Below, in pieces: positions 43,145 to 54,918 of a DNA stretch of 64,000 nucleotides; position 1 is the stretch's first letter; the number at the start of each line of letters is the position of its first letter. The notes under the pieces are model-generated. The model worked only from the letters and a program-made list of their open reading frames with translations. It was not told where the DNA came from and made no database searches. Origin of the DNA: Lucinisca nassula. Taxonomy: Eukaryota > Mollusca > Bivalvia > Lucinida > Lucinidae. Location of the stretch: assembly GCA_963580285.1 (NCBI GenBank), contig OY757013.1, forward strand, positions 136,335,027 through 136,399,026. Direction: 5' to 3'. Both the position numbers and the translations under genes were made by a program.

Positions 43145-43502
43145 CATCGCGAAAACACGCCTTTATAATTTTGACCCCCTTGAACTCCACTTTTATACAG
43201 CAAAAACTGGGGTTTACTGGGGGTAAGCCTTATTGTTATTATTTCTGCGCAAAATATAGATTGTGTGTACACGTTTGAACCGCCTCATCTTATTTTTCTT
43301 ATTTCTGCTCTCAAATATAGACTGTGGGTACACGTTAGAACCGCCTTGATGAGGCGATTCTAACTTGAACCCACGGTCTATATTTTAGTACCCACAGTCT
43401 ATATTTTAAAGCAGAAATAAATAAAATACCACAATTTTTCATCTCATATTTTTTTCGGCGGTAAAATTTACCATGTGATTGTATAGGCGTGTTTTCGCAA
43501 TG
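43145..43502 (+). mobile_element. Family A MITE with doubled core, unit 3
   Basis: Copy of 31,127-31,484. Confidence 0.75.
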
Positions 43503-44057
43503 ATTTGAGTTTACGGCCACGATTGTCACTTACACCGAGCCTAGCCACAGAGTAAAAGAGACATACAGTCGCAGAGTTTGGCGTCTTATGTTTGATCCTT
43601 GGGAGGCTCGGGCCCATAGCGATGAGTGATTGGTAAATTCATTTAACGGTGTTCTTAATACTGTCCCATTAATGTGTGTGCTGCTGTTCTCTTTATCAGA
43701 GAAAATAATTCAATTAGCTCACTGCATAATTTGGGTTCGTGCTAAAATGCGCAGGTCATTATCTGACCTTTATATGTTCTATGCACATGTTATATGAGCC
43801 CCGCCAAGCGAATTTGGGTCTTCGAGCATTCCGTCATGACAAATTTTAACTACGCATACCCAGCCATTCAGAGGGGCCAGGGATATGGCTTTCTGTCTGA
43901 AGGTTCCTCTTGATTCACTGTTTGTATAAGCGAGCAGCGAAGGTTCTGGCGAGACTGCGCGGATGCGCAGGCTCGCCTGAACCTTCGCTGCTCGCATAGG
44001 CGATAAGTACCAAAATCGCTTGACGGGGTCCATATGGTCCGCACTGACCGTGTGAAA

Positions 44058-45137
44058 CAGAAGTGAATGCAATGATCAAGAATCGATACAATTAGCCCAC
44101 AACTCCCATCAGAGACATCAAAGGGAAAGTAACACAAACATGTAACAACAGACCCCAACAGAACCGCATTGGAACGGACAGCGAAACGAATCCCACTGGG
44201 GGTGCGGCTTAAATCGATTTTTCGTGGCCACAATCCTCGCCCTTACTTCCGTCGCGATTAAGACAAATAATTTGTTCAGTCCGCATGAAGGCCTCCTAAC
44301 TCATCAGTGTAACATCTCCGTGAACACTAAAAATCAAACTACCACAAAGATTAAACAACGGTGAGGGCTCGACAGCAATAAACATCTGAAATGCTCGAGC
44401 AAAAGAAAACCAACAGTAAGACTCCAATGGGCCCGACCAGAGATAGAGCATCGGGCACCAGCCAACATTGCACAGAATTAGATTCTCTCTAATTCTCAGT
44501 AAGCCTTAACGCTGGGACCGTCATTGAGTCTGAGGCCTGACCCACTGGCGTGCAATTAAAGAGGGAAGCAAAGTTGATAACCGTGATTGGGTTAACTAGC
44601 ATGCAGGCAGTCTGTCTTATAACCTTTATGTTGCACCCAATCCTTTGATATCGAAGAATAACTGTACAAAACTTTACATTGGGCACTGAAGTCAATGCGG
44701 TTATATTTTTTTTCTGAATTTATATACTAAGTCGTCATAAAATTCGGGTTCCGATAGACCTTGTTGCAGAAAAGATTTAAGTTCAATATTGAATTTTGAA
44801 ATTAAATCAGAATGATGTCTATAAAATTTTGAAAAGGCTTTGCGTTGTTAATGATACCGATAACCTTGATTAAAAAGTTTAGCAGATAACAAATTATAAT
44901 GAGGATTGAAAACAGTTACGTGACTACGCACGTTGGCAAATCGAATTAGTTGCGAAATATAAACGCCATTGGAGGGCGCACGAGGAACATCATCCACAAA
45001 AGAAACAATTATAATCTCAAAATCAAATTCATCGCGTTTATCATAAATTTCGCAAGAAACAAACCCATCTACAATAATCCAACCGGGCCTCGGTATCAGA
45101 AGAATTTGCTTTATTTAACTTAGGTTCTTGGGAGTAA
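44058..45137 (-). pseudogene. Naiad RT C-terminus and tail, unit 3
   Basis: Copy of 32,041-33,120. Confidence 0.75.
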
Positions 45138-46366
45138 TTTTGACTGATCAAACCATCGATGGTTGAGTAACTGAATCTTTCTGTGGGCATTACTGCAATC
45201 CATGTATATCAGCATCACACTCATCGTTATCATCACCCTCATCATCATCACCGGATTTTGCTAGTGTGCAGGCACATGGGCAACATCCACATATGCGGCC
45301 TCCTTCCAGATAATTTGCTTGCTGCAAAGATGGCAGATCTCACACCAGATCCCCTGTTTTGTCTATCATGATGGTCGATAGCGGAGAGCTTCCACTCTCT
45401 GCGATCTTTCTCTGGTCATCTTGGGCCCCCATTGCATCATGTAAACAAGTTCTTGCAATGAACACCCCTCTAAATAAGTTCTGAAGTTAGATCCTTTGGA
45501 AGCAAAGAATACACCAAATAAACAAAAATAGCAGACTCGGTTTTATTGAGTCTGTTCATGACCAGTACTGAAAAGTGCAACACCGGCCACGCCCTCTAGC
45601 GCTGGCTTAAGCAGAAATGATTAATGTTTTCGAAATGATTTAAAATAAACTCAATTATCCCAAAGGACAAGAAAATATAATCTACACTATGATGATGTAC
45701 GGAGAGACGTTTTACGGCCGCCACACGGCACAACACCAGCTGCAGCGAAGATAAATAAGTTCTGAAGTTAGATCCTTTGGAAGCAAAGAATACACCAAAT
45801 AAACGCACCGAGAACCACAACTTATGTTTTGAGGTAAATAAGACAAATAAAACATTTTTATCAGACAAAATATTCATTTAGGAGATACGAAAGTATGTAC
45901 TTTGTCCCGCGGATGAGTAATCTTAATGACTGTGGTAATTTAAGTGTCTTCATTCTTATATCAACTTTTCTTAGTGCTGCGCGTTTTCAAAATTTGTATT
46001 TAGTTCCGTGGTATCTGGAATTATTGAACAATCGTAGAACATCAAGTATTTCCTAATTTAACTTGATCTGTCAACACGAAACACGACGTTGATCTAATGA
46101 GCTTATTAAGCGTTGTTTCGCAGTGTGGTATCGCCTGTACACAGGGCTAATTGTAACTACTTCGAACTCACCAGAAATAAGAAATGCGATAAATGTCATA
46201 TCAATGTAGAAAAATGATGATGAACGTAGCGTTATACACACGCTCACTTTGAATGTCAAGATAAAGAAACAGGATGGTTATTGGTGATATTACATCTATC
46301 TAAAAACCTTTCTCAAAACAAGATGTTAGATTTCATGAAAGAAAAAAAAAGACTTGACATTTACAT

Positions 46367-46915
46367 AAATAGAAGTGAAGGCAACAACCAGCAATCGTTA
46401 GAGTTAACTAATACCTCCCATCAAAGAAACCAAGGGAAAAGACGATATAATGAAAGCTTAACCCTTGTCCTGCTGAGCCCGGATATGCCGTATTTTCCAA
46501 ACAATGAAGATCCATATCAGATGGCTTCTGACGAAGCCATTTGCTCAGGAACTGCATTGTTTGCCATTCAGATTGTGAATTTGTTGCAATAATTTGCATC
46601 AAGTAATCTGATTGTTTGATAATCAGTAGTGGGTGAGGCACATATAAATATTCATCAGGTCAATGGTTAACAAGAGGAAGACAAAATTACTGTTACTTTC
46701 TCACAATATCCGATATAAAATATATTAGCAATGCATACATGTACATGCAAAAACGCACTATAACATTAATAAAAAACAACAATAGAACCGCCTGGGAAAG
46801 GCAGGTCGAAAAAGTTTGTTTTTTTTACTGGGGGCCTAAATCGATTTAACGTGGCCACTTCCTCAACCTGGATTCAGCTGTGGTTTAGACAAATAATTTG
46901 TTCAGTCCGCATGAA
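46367..46915 (-). mobile_element. Naiad tail split by a family B MITE, unit 3
   Basis: Copy of 34,352-34,975, but with the undivided GGGGGCCTAAATCGATTTAA CGTGGCC segment, closer to other Naiad tails. The MITE lies between TTAA at 46,458 and 46,667. Confidence 0.7.
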
Positions 46916-47072
46916 CTTTTTTGCTCCATGCTTAATGCACTTGACCGCAATAACAGTCAAACATTTTGCCTTCCGATGTAAGAACAGAGCAACAAGACAC
47001 GAGCTTGAGCGTCCTTACAGTATGGCGAACACAGTACGCCTGGTGTCTTCGTCGTGCGTTGTATACATGTTC

Positions 47073-47273
47073 CATTACCATAACACACCCGTGCGACATA
47101 GTGCGTTTTCACATCTTCAAAAATAGATAATTAAGGCGGTTCTTACAAATACAAACAACTTATGTCTTGGATCAGAAATTAGAAAAACACTGTACGCCCC
47201 AATAAACCCCAGTTTTCTGTTCATAAAGTGGAGTTTATGTGGGTATTCATTTCCCGGACTTATTCATGTGATG
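47073..47273 (+). mobile_element. Family A2 MITE, unit 3
   Basis: Copy of 35,128-35,328. Confidence 0.65.
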
Positions 47274-47679
47274 AGTGATTTGAAACATACAGGTAAGGCT
47301 GTTGGTTAAATGATGGGCACGAAGGCAGTCGAATCACTTACAACACTTGTGTGTCTGAGGGTAGGTTTTGAAAAGATTTCCTGGACGGGTTTAAAGCTAA
47401 CACTGTTTCGTTTGATTACACAACTCCTGACTTCACATGGACAAGAATCGCGCTGAAATTAATAACCGTTATCCGGATTTCGTGGTTTACATTGTAACCC
47501 CATCTTTGTCGGACCCGAAAACGATTTCTGGCTAATTACACACTGGCCGAAAATGATAACGTCTATTTTTATCCGCTTGGCGTGGTTTAACTGTATTGGA
47601 CTGAAAAGTGAAATGCGTGCTTTACTGTCTGAAAAGCAGAATAAATACCAGACTTAACCAGCGTACGACAAAACCTATA

Positions 47680-47980
47680 CATCACGTGAACAGGTCCATG
47701 AAATAACACACCCCCCCCCACTAAAAAAATCCCACTTTATATACATAAAAAACAGGGGTTTACGGGGGTAAACGTCATTTTTTCCTTATTTCTGCTCAAT
47801 GAAATAGGTTGTGGGTACTCGTTAGAACCGCCTCATTCAGGCGGTTCTAACGAGCACCCAAAGCCTATGTTTGTATATAAATAAGAGAAATATAACAAAT
47901 TTTCATAAGAAAAAAAAAACAACAACTATATTTTGATGTATGAAAAATGCACTATATCACACGGATATGTAATCGTAATG
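47680..47980 (+). mobile_element. Family A2 MITE
   Basis: Starts CATCACGTGAACAGGTCCAT, includes AGAACCGCCTCATTCAGGCG and ends ATATGTAATCGTAATG. A C run and an A run interrupt the arms. Confidence 0.65.
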
Positions 47981-48035
47981 ATGTACAGTGAGCCTTATGC
48001 GAACAGGAATGATTCAAATCAGCATGCACATCCAC

Positions 48036-48431
48036 AGTACGAAAACACGCCTATAATAATACATTGTAACCTTTATCGCCCCCCACCCCCCCAAAAAATG
48101 AAAATTTTAAGATGAAAAATTGTGATATTTTTCTTATTTCTGCTCAAAATATAGATTGTGGTACTCGTTAGAACCGCCTCATTGAGGCGGTTCAAACGAG
48201 TAGCCACAATCTTTATCTTAGAGCAGAAATAAGACATTGAGGCGGTTCTAACGAGTACCACAATCTATATTTTAGAGCAGAAATAAGACAACAAGGCGGT
48301 TCTTACGAGTCCCACAATCTATATTTTGAGCAGAAATAAGAAAAATAAGGTTTACCCCTGCAAATCCCAGGTTCACTATACAAAAGTGGGGTTCGAGGGG
48401 GTCAAAATTATATAGACGTATTTTCGTGATG
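48036..48431 (+). mobile_element. Family A MITE with triplicated right core
   Basis: After a full core palindrome, the right half (GGCGGTTCTAACGAGTACCA, CAATCTATATTTTAGAGCAG, AAATAAGA) occurs three times in a row before the usual right arm. Ends GACGTATTTTCGTGATG. Confidence 0.75.
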
Positions 48432-48832
48432 ACCACCAATGGCAAGAATTATGCTTATGTCTCGTTCAATAGCAATAAGGCTGAATTCGAAGTAGACCAA
48501 TGTGTTCAGCGAAATCTCTGATCAGGATGCGAAGATGCCATGCAGATCTGAGAATTCGATGACCGTACGTGTCATTGTAGTTTTGCCGCGTGCATATTAA
48601 AATGCCTTCAGGAAATTATTAGTATAAGTAACTTTGTTTGTTTTCAAATCCTGTTGATCTTTCTAATATGTTACATTCTTGTTAAATATATATAATCGAA
48701 AGGAAGTGAATAAAATATTGTTTAAGCTAAAAACCTTCTTGTCTGAAAATGTTGCTTGCGACTTACGTGTATAGTCCACAGAGCTTCTGTTGAGGTTTAC
48801 GCCCCTGTCAAAATTATTTAGGTAATTCTACA
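48432..48832. other. No gene seen
   Basis: Unassigned AT-rich spacer. Confidence 0.35.
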
Positions 48833-48900
48833 GACGTTGATCCCGCCACCAAGTTTGCTGTATGTGGTACAGAAGGCCAAGACCAGCTTCCTACGTTATA

Positions 48901-49338
48901 ATGGATGTTGCACTGATGACTTAGGAGGCCTTCATGTGGACTGAACAAATTATTTGTCTTAATCGCGACGGACGTTAAGGGCGAGGATTGCGGCCGCGTA
49001 CAATCGATATAAGCCCCCTAGTGGAATCCGATTTACTGACCTTTCCAAGGCGGTTCTTCTGTCGCGTTTTTTTTTTTTTTTTTTTTTTTTGTTATGGTGA
49101 GTGAGTGTGTGTATCGCTTTTATTTTTATTTTATTTTATTTTTTTTTTTTTTGTTTTGTTTTGTTTTGGATAGCCAATTGGCCATTTTGTGGGATAGTAA
49201 TTATCCTTTTGGCTTTCCGCTATTGATGTTACCATTAGGGTCCAGTTATTTCATGTTTGTGTATCTTTCCCTTTGGCGTCTCTGATTTGAGCTGTGGGTT
49301 AATTGCATCGATTCCTGATCATTGTCTTCACTTCTATT
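48901..49338 (+). mobile_element. Naiad 3' tail nested in a Naiad
   Basis: Starts ATGGATGTTGCACTGATGAC and ends GATCATTGTCTTCACTTCTA. T runs of about 20 at 49,067-49,090 and 49,141-49,152 expand the usual GGTTTATTTTTGTTATGG part. Confidence 0.75.
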
Positions 49339-49509
49339 TTTCATAAAAGACTATAAAAAGCACGGTGTTTAGCATATTCAAGCTCCTGTACATGTACCAC
49401 AACATAACTTCCTTAATTATTAACATCATGTTTCACTGCCATCAAAACATGTGATTAAATATTGCGACAAAGCCATTGAAAGATCAGGAAAAATCGGTTT
49501 AGCTCTGTA

Positions 49510-49672
49510 AAAATTATAATGAAGGGAAAGTAACTGTCCTTAAGGACTTCCTTTGTTTAGGTTTCCATTATGGTCTGGTCTCTTCTTGTTAGTATTTCAT
49601 TCCCTTTGGTGTCTTTGATGGGCGGAGTAAGTTAATTGTACCGATTCTTGATCTTTGTTTTACTTCTACTTT
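49510..49672 (+). mobile_element. Naiad 3' tail, short, nested in the same Naiad
   Basis: AAGGGAAAGTAACTGTCC to GATCTTTGTTTTACTTCTAC, about 163 bp, of the subfamily with the TTTTACTTCTAC end. Confidence 0.7.
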
Positions 49673-49928
49673 TCTTTAAACAAATTGAAATCCAGACACT
49701 TTCGTGCTTCATGTCTGTCTAATTATGATTGTTCCACCCTTTACAACCCACTTCCTTATAATCTTATAAGGGAAAAGGTTAACGATGTAATTGAATGATC
49801 ATTTCATAGGGAAGATTCCCTCCTTCTTGCATGTAATGTAATGAAAGTTATTTTTTACTTCTACAAAGCTTACAATTATACTTTATGGCCATGTCAGAAA
49901 GTGTGTGAAGCTCTCACCTTTCTACTTG

Positions 49929-50234
49929 ACATTCTAACACAGCGCGCCTATATAGGCAATGGAAAATAACTGTGTTTTATTCTGCAACAAATCTCAGCTC
50001 GGAAGAGCGTGACGAGTGACGTCATTAAAATTCCCAATTTATGACGTCACTAGTCGATATCCTTGACGTTAGACGGTGTAACGTCATTTTCTCGAATCGA
50101 AAACGTAAGAAAAGGATATAAATGCATGTGTTTCAGTCGATAATTTTAGCGGGATTTCTTTTAACAATGGCGAAAGGTTGTGAGATTTTGAAGGAAACAA
50201 CAACATTATTGCCGATTTTCAGCGTGTTAGAATC
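49929..50234. other. No gene seen; contains a CRE-like palindrome
   Basis: AGTGACGTCATTAAAATT... and ...AATTTATGACGTCACT at 50,015-50,051 form an inverted repeat with two TGACGTCA (CRE/ATF-type) words. No gene is nearby, so regulation is not implied. Confidence 0.45.
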
Positions 50235-50410
50235 GAAATAGATCAGCTCTTGTCTGTGATTTGTTGAGTAATAAATCACAGTTTGTCGGTCAGTTGTAAG
50301 TAGACAAATCACGCGCGCTACGCTACGCGCTTGTGATTTGTCTACTTTACAACTGACCTCCAAACTGTGGTTTATTACTCAACAAATCACAGCTAGAGCT
50401 GATCTATTTC
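50235..50410. repeat. 176 bp near-perfect palindrome
   Basis: Arms of about 80 bp: GAAATAGATCAGCTCT ... TCTGTGATTTGTTGAGTAAT ... GGTCAGTTGTAA ... TAGACAAATCAC on the left, their complements on the right, meeting at CGCGCGCTACGCTACGCGCT. It could form a cruciform or a long hairpin RNA. I see no clear duplication at its ends. Confidence 0.9.
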
Positions 50411-50960
50411 TTAAATATTTACATAAGGCATAAAAAAGGATGAGTTTCCGCTAACCCGACCGACCCTGCTGCACATCTAGTGAACAAGTCCTTGAAATGA
50501 ACACCCCCTACACCCCACTTTGTATATAGAAAACTGGGGTTTACGAGGGTAAACATTATTTTTCTTATTTTTGCTCCAAGACATAGGTTGTGGGTACTCG
50601 TTAGAACCGCCTCAATGAGGCGGTTCTAACGAGCACCCACAATCTATGTTTGCAATATTTATAAGCAAGATATCACGGATTTTCTTCAGAAATGTAGCCA
50701 TTTTGGAGATGTGAAAAAATGCACAATGTCGCACGGGTGTGTTATCGTAATGAGACCTCCCCTCCCGACTCTACTACTTTCCTCTTTAAAAGAACAAAAT
50801 AAAAATTGAAACACCGACCCTACCATTTTGAATTTCCGACCGACCCAGTGTCGTCTTTGCATTTTTGCATAGTAATTTCGGGTTTTAAGTACATTTTTTG
50901 TAGTGTTTGGCATATAGTACCTTCAAACATACAGAGCTGACTTGATTAAGCATCTAAAAT
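50411..50960 (+). repeat. Duplicated segment, copy 1, split by an A2 MITE
   Basis: AATATTTACATAAGGC, TTTCCGCTAACCCGACC and, after the MITE, ACACCGACCCTACCATTTTG and CAGTGTCGTCTTTGCATTTT match 51,011-51,270 in order. Confidence 0.75.
50473..50752 (+). mobile_element. Family A2 MITE
   Basis: CATCTAGTGAACAAGTCC to GTGTGTTATCGTAATG, core AGAACCGCCTCAATGAGGCG. The uninterrupted copy of the surrounding repeat at 51,050 shows it is an insertion. Confidence 0.75.
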
Positions 50961-51270
50961 GAATTATGTTATTTCCATGTCAGAGAGTGTGTGAAACTCT
51001 CATTTTTCTACTCGACAATATTTACATAAGGCCTAAAAATAGCTGTGTTTCCGCTAACCCGACCCACCTTGCTTCAGACCCCCACCCCCGACTCTACCAT
51101 TTTTATCTATAAAAGAACCAAATTAAAAATTAAAACACCGACCCTACCATTTTTAATTTCCGACCCACCCAGTGTCGTCTTTGCATTTTCGCATTGTCGG
51201 ATTTTAAGTATATTTTTGTATTTTTTTGGCATTTCGTACCTTCGAAAATACAGAGCTGACTTGTGATTCT
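50961..51270 (+). repeat. Naiad scrap plus duplicated segment, copy 2
   Basis: GTCAGAGAGTGTGTGAAACT encodes a CQRVCETLIFLLDN segment of a Naiad RT (50,972-51,013). The duplicated AATATTTACATAAGGCC... to CAGAGCTGACTTG follows. Confidence 0.65.
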
Positions 51271-52702
51271 TGAAAAAAATGACCCAATTATGAAACCAAA
51301 AATGTAGAAAAATGAACCTTATGGAATTTCGACTGATATGTTTTCTCTTGGTCTATTTCCACATTTTAACATTTGACCCAAACTTTTACCCACACCATTT
51401 CAATATTTTTTTGAGTTTTTGACAGTAAAACATGCTCGTTACGGAGGAGAGTTTATATTTATAAGCCCATGTGTCTATTTCATCCAACAGTCTATGCTAA
51501 CCCAATGGGTATATTTATGAAGTTAAACTCATAGCTTTTGCCAACAAACAACACTTCGTTGGGCTACTGATTGTCTGAATAAGTAACGCTTACTTCTAAA
51601 AGTGCTCGCCTTCGTAACATTTTAACTCACCTCCGTAACAGCTCTTCCGTAACGATAGATTTCTCTTCACAGTCTGTAGTTAGGCGAAAATCCAATGTTT
51701 TGCTTTAGTGATTTGATATTACTAGCACAAATAGCACTCGATGCACACAAAGATGTTCCGATACCTATATCGGCTTAGGCTTTTACGTTACGGAGAAGAG
51801 AAGTTGCGGAGGTGGAGGACAGTTTGTTTTTTATCAACCAAACCGTTGTTGTTGGACCAATGGTCAATATTATATTTTATATTAGTACAATCTTATGCAA
51901 AATATATAGCAATTAGCTTAAAGTGTTACTTTCCATCCATTGACCTTTTGAAAGCACCGTTACGGAGGTGAGGCTCTGGAAAGTGACAAATTAATTATCC
52001 ACTTTCAGATTTCATATTATGTTTATTTCGAAAGAAGATCAAACACTTAATGGTTTATATATCAGAACGTTCTGTTGGAGGGATATACGACATAGTTATA
52101 AGCAGAGAATTATTCATGTTTGCACACTATGAACAGATTTAGATCCGTTACGGTAGGTGAGTGTTGTTTTAGCGACATCCTATTTTTACGGCAATGTGTC
52201 CAGACGCTGAATGCAATAAGTATTTAAATTCTGCTAATTGTTTCCTAAGCATCGTATCGTTGAACTGCAATTGCCATCCCATTCCATCTAAACAATAAAA
52301 GGTTGATATTTGCACTTCAGTATGTAACCATTCCTTGTGACATGGCAAAAACGCATGCCCCACTGGTATATTAATGGTGCTAACTCAGTAATCGTACAAG
52401 AAGGCATTGGTTTTAGACTTGGAAGTAAGTTCCTGAATATGCCTCTTGGCTTATATGGCGTATTTACACCCAGAGACTGCGTTGTTTAGTCACCATGAAG
52501 GGTCAAACATTAGCGACAGTGTATATTCAAAATTGGGTCATTTTTTTCAAGAATCACTAAAAGCATCTAAAATGAAATATGATATACAGTGCAAGTCTCA
52601 AAATGACAAGTTTATTAACAAACACATGTACAAAAGAAAACACATAAACAATACAGGGCCTGGCCCGATCCTGTTTTTTTTTTTTTTTTTTTTTTTTTTT
52701 TC
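51271..52702. other. No gene seen; clustered GTTACGGAG motif and a T run
   Basis: The motif CGTTACGGAGGTGAG and variants occur at about 51,437, 51,786, 51,802, 51,958 and 52,145 on the plus strand and 51,604, 51,625 and 51,642 on the minus strand. A run of about 29 T residues spans 52,673-52,701. A 107-codon frame through the T run is not supported. Confidence 0.45.
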
Positions 52703-54045
52703 GATGGCTACGAATTGCACACCTTTGTGGCTTATCTGTTCTTCTGATGTTATGAAAGAGACTTCTTAATGTCCCGTTTCATTGACAACCAATCTGAAGC
52801 CTTTATCTTGACTTCTATATATTTGGATGATTTATTAAATGTTGAAAATACCTATTTCGATGATTTGATCAGTCAAATGTACACCCCAGAACATCAGTTA
52901 AATAAAGCAAATCAAACCGATTCCGAGGCCCCGGTCTGTCTATTGTAGACGGGTTTGTTTGCTGCGAACTTAATGACAAACGCGATGACTTTGATTTTGA
53001 GATAGTACATTTCCCTTTTTTATGGTGATATTCCTCGTGCGGCATCTTATTGCGTTATTATTCCGCAACTTATTCGCTTTGCAAAAGTGTCTAGTCATGT
53101 AACCGACTTCAACACTCGTAATAATTTGTTAACTGCTGAATTTCTTAATCAGGTTTATCGGTATCATATTTTCTAAATATTATAGAAGTCATTTCAATTT
53201 AATATCAAAATTCGATGTTGGACTTAAATCGCTTCTGCAACAGGGTCTATCGGAGCCCGAATTTTATGGTGAATTTGTATATAATTTTAGACAAAAAACT
53301 ATATACTTGGAATGCTTTCAGTACCCAATTTCGTAAAATCATTCTTCTATATAAAACGCGTAGTACAACATAAATATTATACGACAGACTGCATGCAGTG
53401 TAGTTAATCAATCACGGTTGATAATTTGTATTCCCTCTTTAGTTACACGCCTGTGAGTCAGGCCTCAGATTCTATAACGGTTCCAGCTTAAAAGCTTACA
53501 TATGTAATGTTGGTTGGCCCCTGATGCTCTGTCTCGGGTCGGGCCCATCGGGGTCTAACTGTTGGTTTCCTTTTGCCCCAGCATATCAGTGGCTTGTTGC
53601 TGTCGAGTCCACAGCGTTGTTTAATCTCTGTGGATGTTTGATTTTGGGGTTTTGATTTTTTGGGTTTTCGGAAATGTTGCATTGATGAATACGGAAGCCT
53701 TATTTTTTTTGTTTTAATCGCGACTGAATCAAGTGCGAGGATTACGGCCGCGTAAAATTTAAGTACCGCAGTGAAATTTTATTCACTGGCCGTTCCAATG
53801 CGGCTCTTCTGTCGAGATTTATTAATGTAATGTTTGTCTTTGAGCATTTGTTTCGCTTATATTTTTTTGTTTTGGATAGCAAATTGGCCATTTTGTGGGA
53901 AAGTAACTTTCCTTTGGCTTTCCGCTATTGATGTTTCCCTTAGGGACTAGTTATTTAATGTTTGTGTTTCTTTCCCATTAGTGTCTGTGATTGGAGATGT
54001 GGGTTAATTGTAACGATTCCTGATCATTACCTTCACTTCTATTTT
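52703..54045 (+). pseudogene. Naiad RT from motif B to 3' tail, catalytic box kept
   Basis: MATNCTPLW (motif B, shifted), CYERDF, then IYLDDLLNVENTYFDDLISQ with the catalytic YLDD at 52,820-52,831, LNKANQTDSEAP, CCELNDKRDDFDFEIVHFPF, LIRFAKVSSHVTDFNTRNNL, SKFDVGLKSLLQQGLSEPEF and the C-terminal and tail segments. The tail ends GATCATTACCTTCACTTCTA. A TGA in the LFF-CYERDF segment, a TAG near 52,945 and frameshifts inactivate it. The element starts at a T run, in line with a microsatellite preference. Confidence 0.75.
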
Positions 54046-54409
54046 GGAACAGAACCATACAGATTTACGAATGTCCCTTGCAATGCTTTGATTAAAAACG
54101 GATTTCATAATAACTCAAATAACATACATGTGAGGCAATGGCATGCATGACTTTTCACTTAAAAACTTCGATTGTCCATTCCAATATGATGGGTTTCTGT
54201 TTTTTTTTTTGTTTTTTTTTTACTCGTATATTTAAGTAAAAACAATGGCCAGGCGCCGCGTTCTGTGGCATGTGATCTAGCCATTCAAGGTTTGGTTTGA
54301 AGGGACAGTGCCTTTTCTTTCCGAATGCCAGAGATATACGATATTGTTTCGATCGTCATTGGAAGCAACTTTGTTCACGCTGGACTTTACCAGTAGTTAT
54401 TATTGTAAA
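54046..54409. other. No gene seen
   Basis: Unassigned spacer with T runs between Naiad copies. Confidence 0.35.
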
Positions 54410-54918
54410 ATAGATGTGAAGGCAATGATCAGGAATCGGTACAATTAACACACAGCACCCACCAGAGACACCGAAGAGAAAGAAACACACTAATGAAATA
54501 ACTACAGTCAAACCTGTGTTAAGCAAGCACCTCAGGGATATTCAAAAAGTGCTTGCTTAAGACAGGTGCTTGCTTAATACAGGTGACTTTTAATGCATTT
54601 GCCTTTTCCAGGACGTAAATGCATGCTTGCTTAAGACAGGCGCTTGCTTAATAGAGGTGGCCACTATGACAGGTTTGACTGTAGATCCTAATGGAAACAT
54701 CAATAGCGGAAAGACACAATGACAATTACTTTCCCACAAAATGGTCAAAATGCTATCAAAATCAAAATATTATAAGCGATACACAGACTCAAAGATAAAC
54801 CATATAAAAATTAAACCGCGACAAGAGAACCGCCTTGGAACGGTCAGTGATACGAATTCCACTACGTGGGGAGGGCTTAAATCAATTTTACGCGGCCGCA
54901 ATCCTCGCCCTTACTTCC
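54410..54918 (-). mobile_element. Naiad tail 1 of 3 in tandem, with nested MITE
   Basis: Minus-strand 3' end TGATCATTGCCTTCACATCT. It reaches GATTGCGGCCGCGTAAAATT on its 5' side. A pogo-like MITE splits it at 54,505-54,681. Confidence 0.75.
54505..54681 (+). mobile_element. pogo-like MITE with TA duplication
   Basis: Termini CAGTCAAACCTGTGTTAAGC and CAGGTTTGACTG, TA at 54,503 and 54,682, inserted in the Naiad word AACTAGACCCTAATGG. The inside repeats TGCTTGCTTAAGACAGG. Confidence 0.85.

Larger units (their letters stand above)
41301..47465 (+). repeat. ~6.2 kb tandem unit 3, with an extra MITE
   Basis: Same order as units 1 and 2. It differs by a 473 bp pogo-like insertion (42,292-42,764), a ~30 bp deletion at about 42,068 and a single copy of the 65 bp tail segment. 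It ends AATAA before CCGTTATCC, which marks the right edge of the triplication. Confidence 0.9.
48833..49928 (+). pseudogene. Plus-strand Naiad RT fingers and motif A, with nested tails
   Basis: Pieces in order: CGTEGQDQLPTLY (to 48,900), a nested tail, SSSC and LLTSCFTAIKT (49,341-49,509), a second nested tail, LKSRHFRASCLSNYDCSTLY (motif A with Asp kept, about 49,686-49,745), LPYNLIREKVNDVIE, LWPCQKVCEALTFLLDI (to 49,928). Stops such as the TGA after NDVIE and frameshifts break the frame. Motifs B and C are missing. Confidence 0.7.

Noticed and set aside
52446..52769. 107-codon plus frame near the T run
   Set aside because: It crosses a poly(T) run (poly-Phe) and enters the Naiad RT in the wrong frame.
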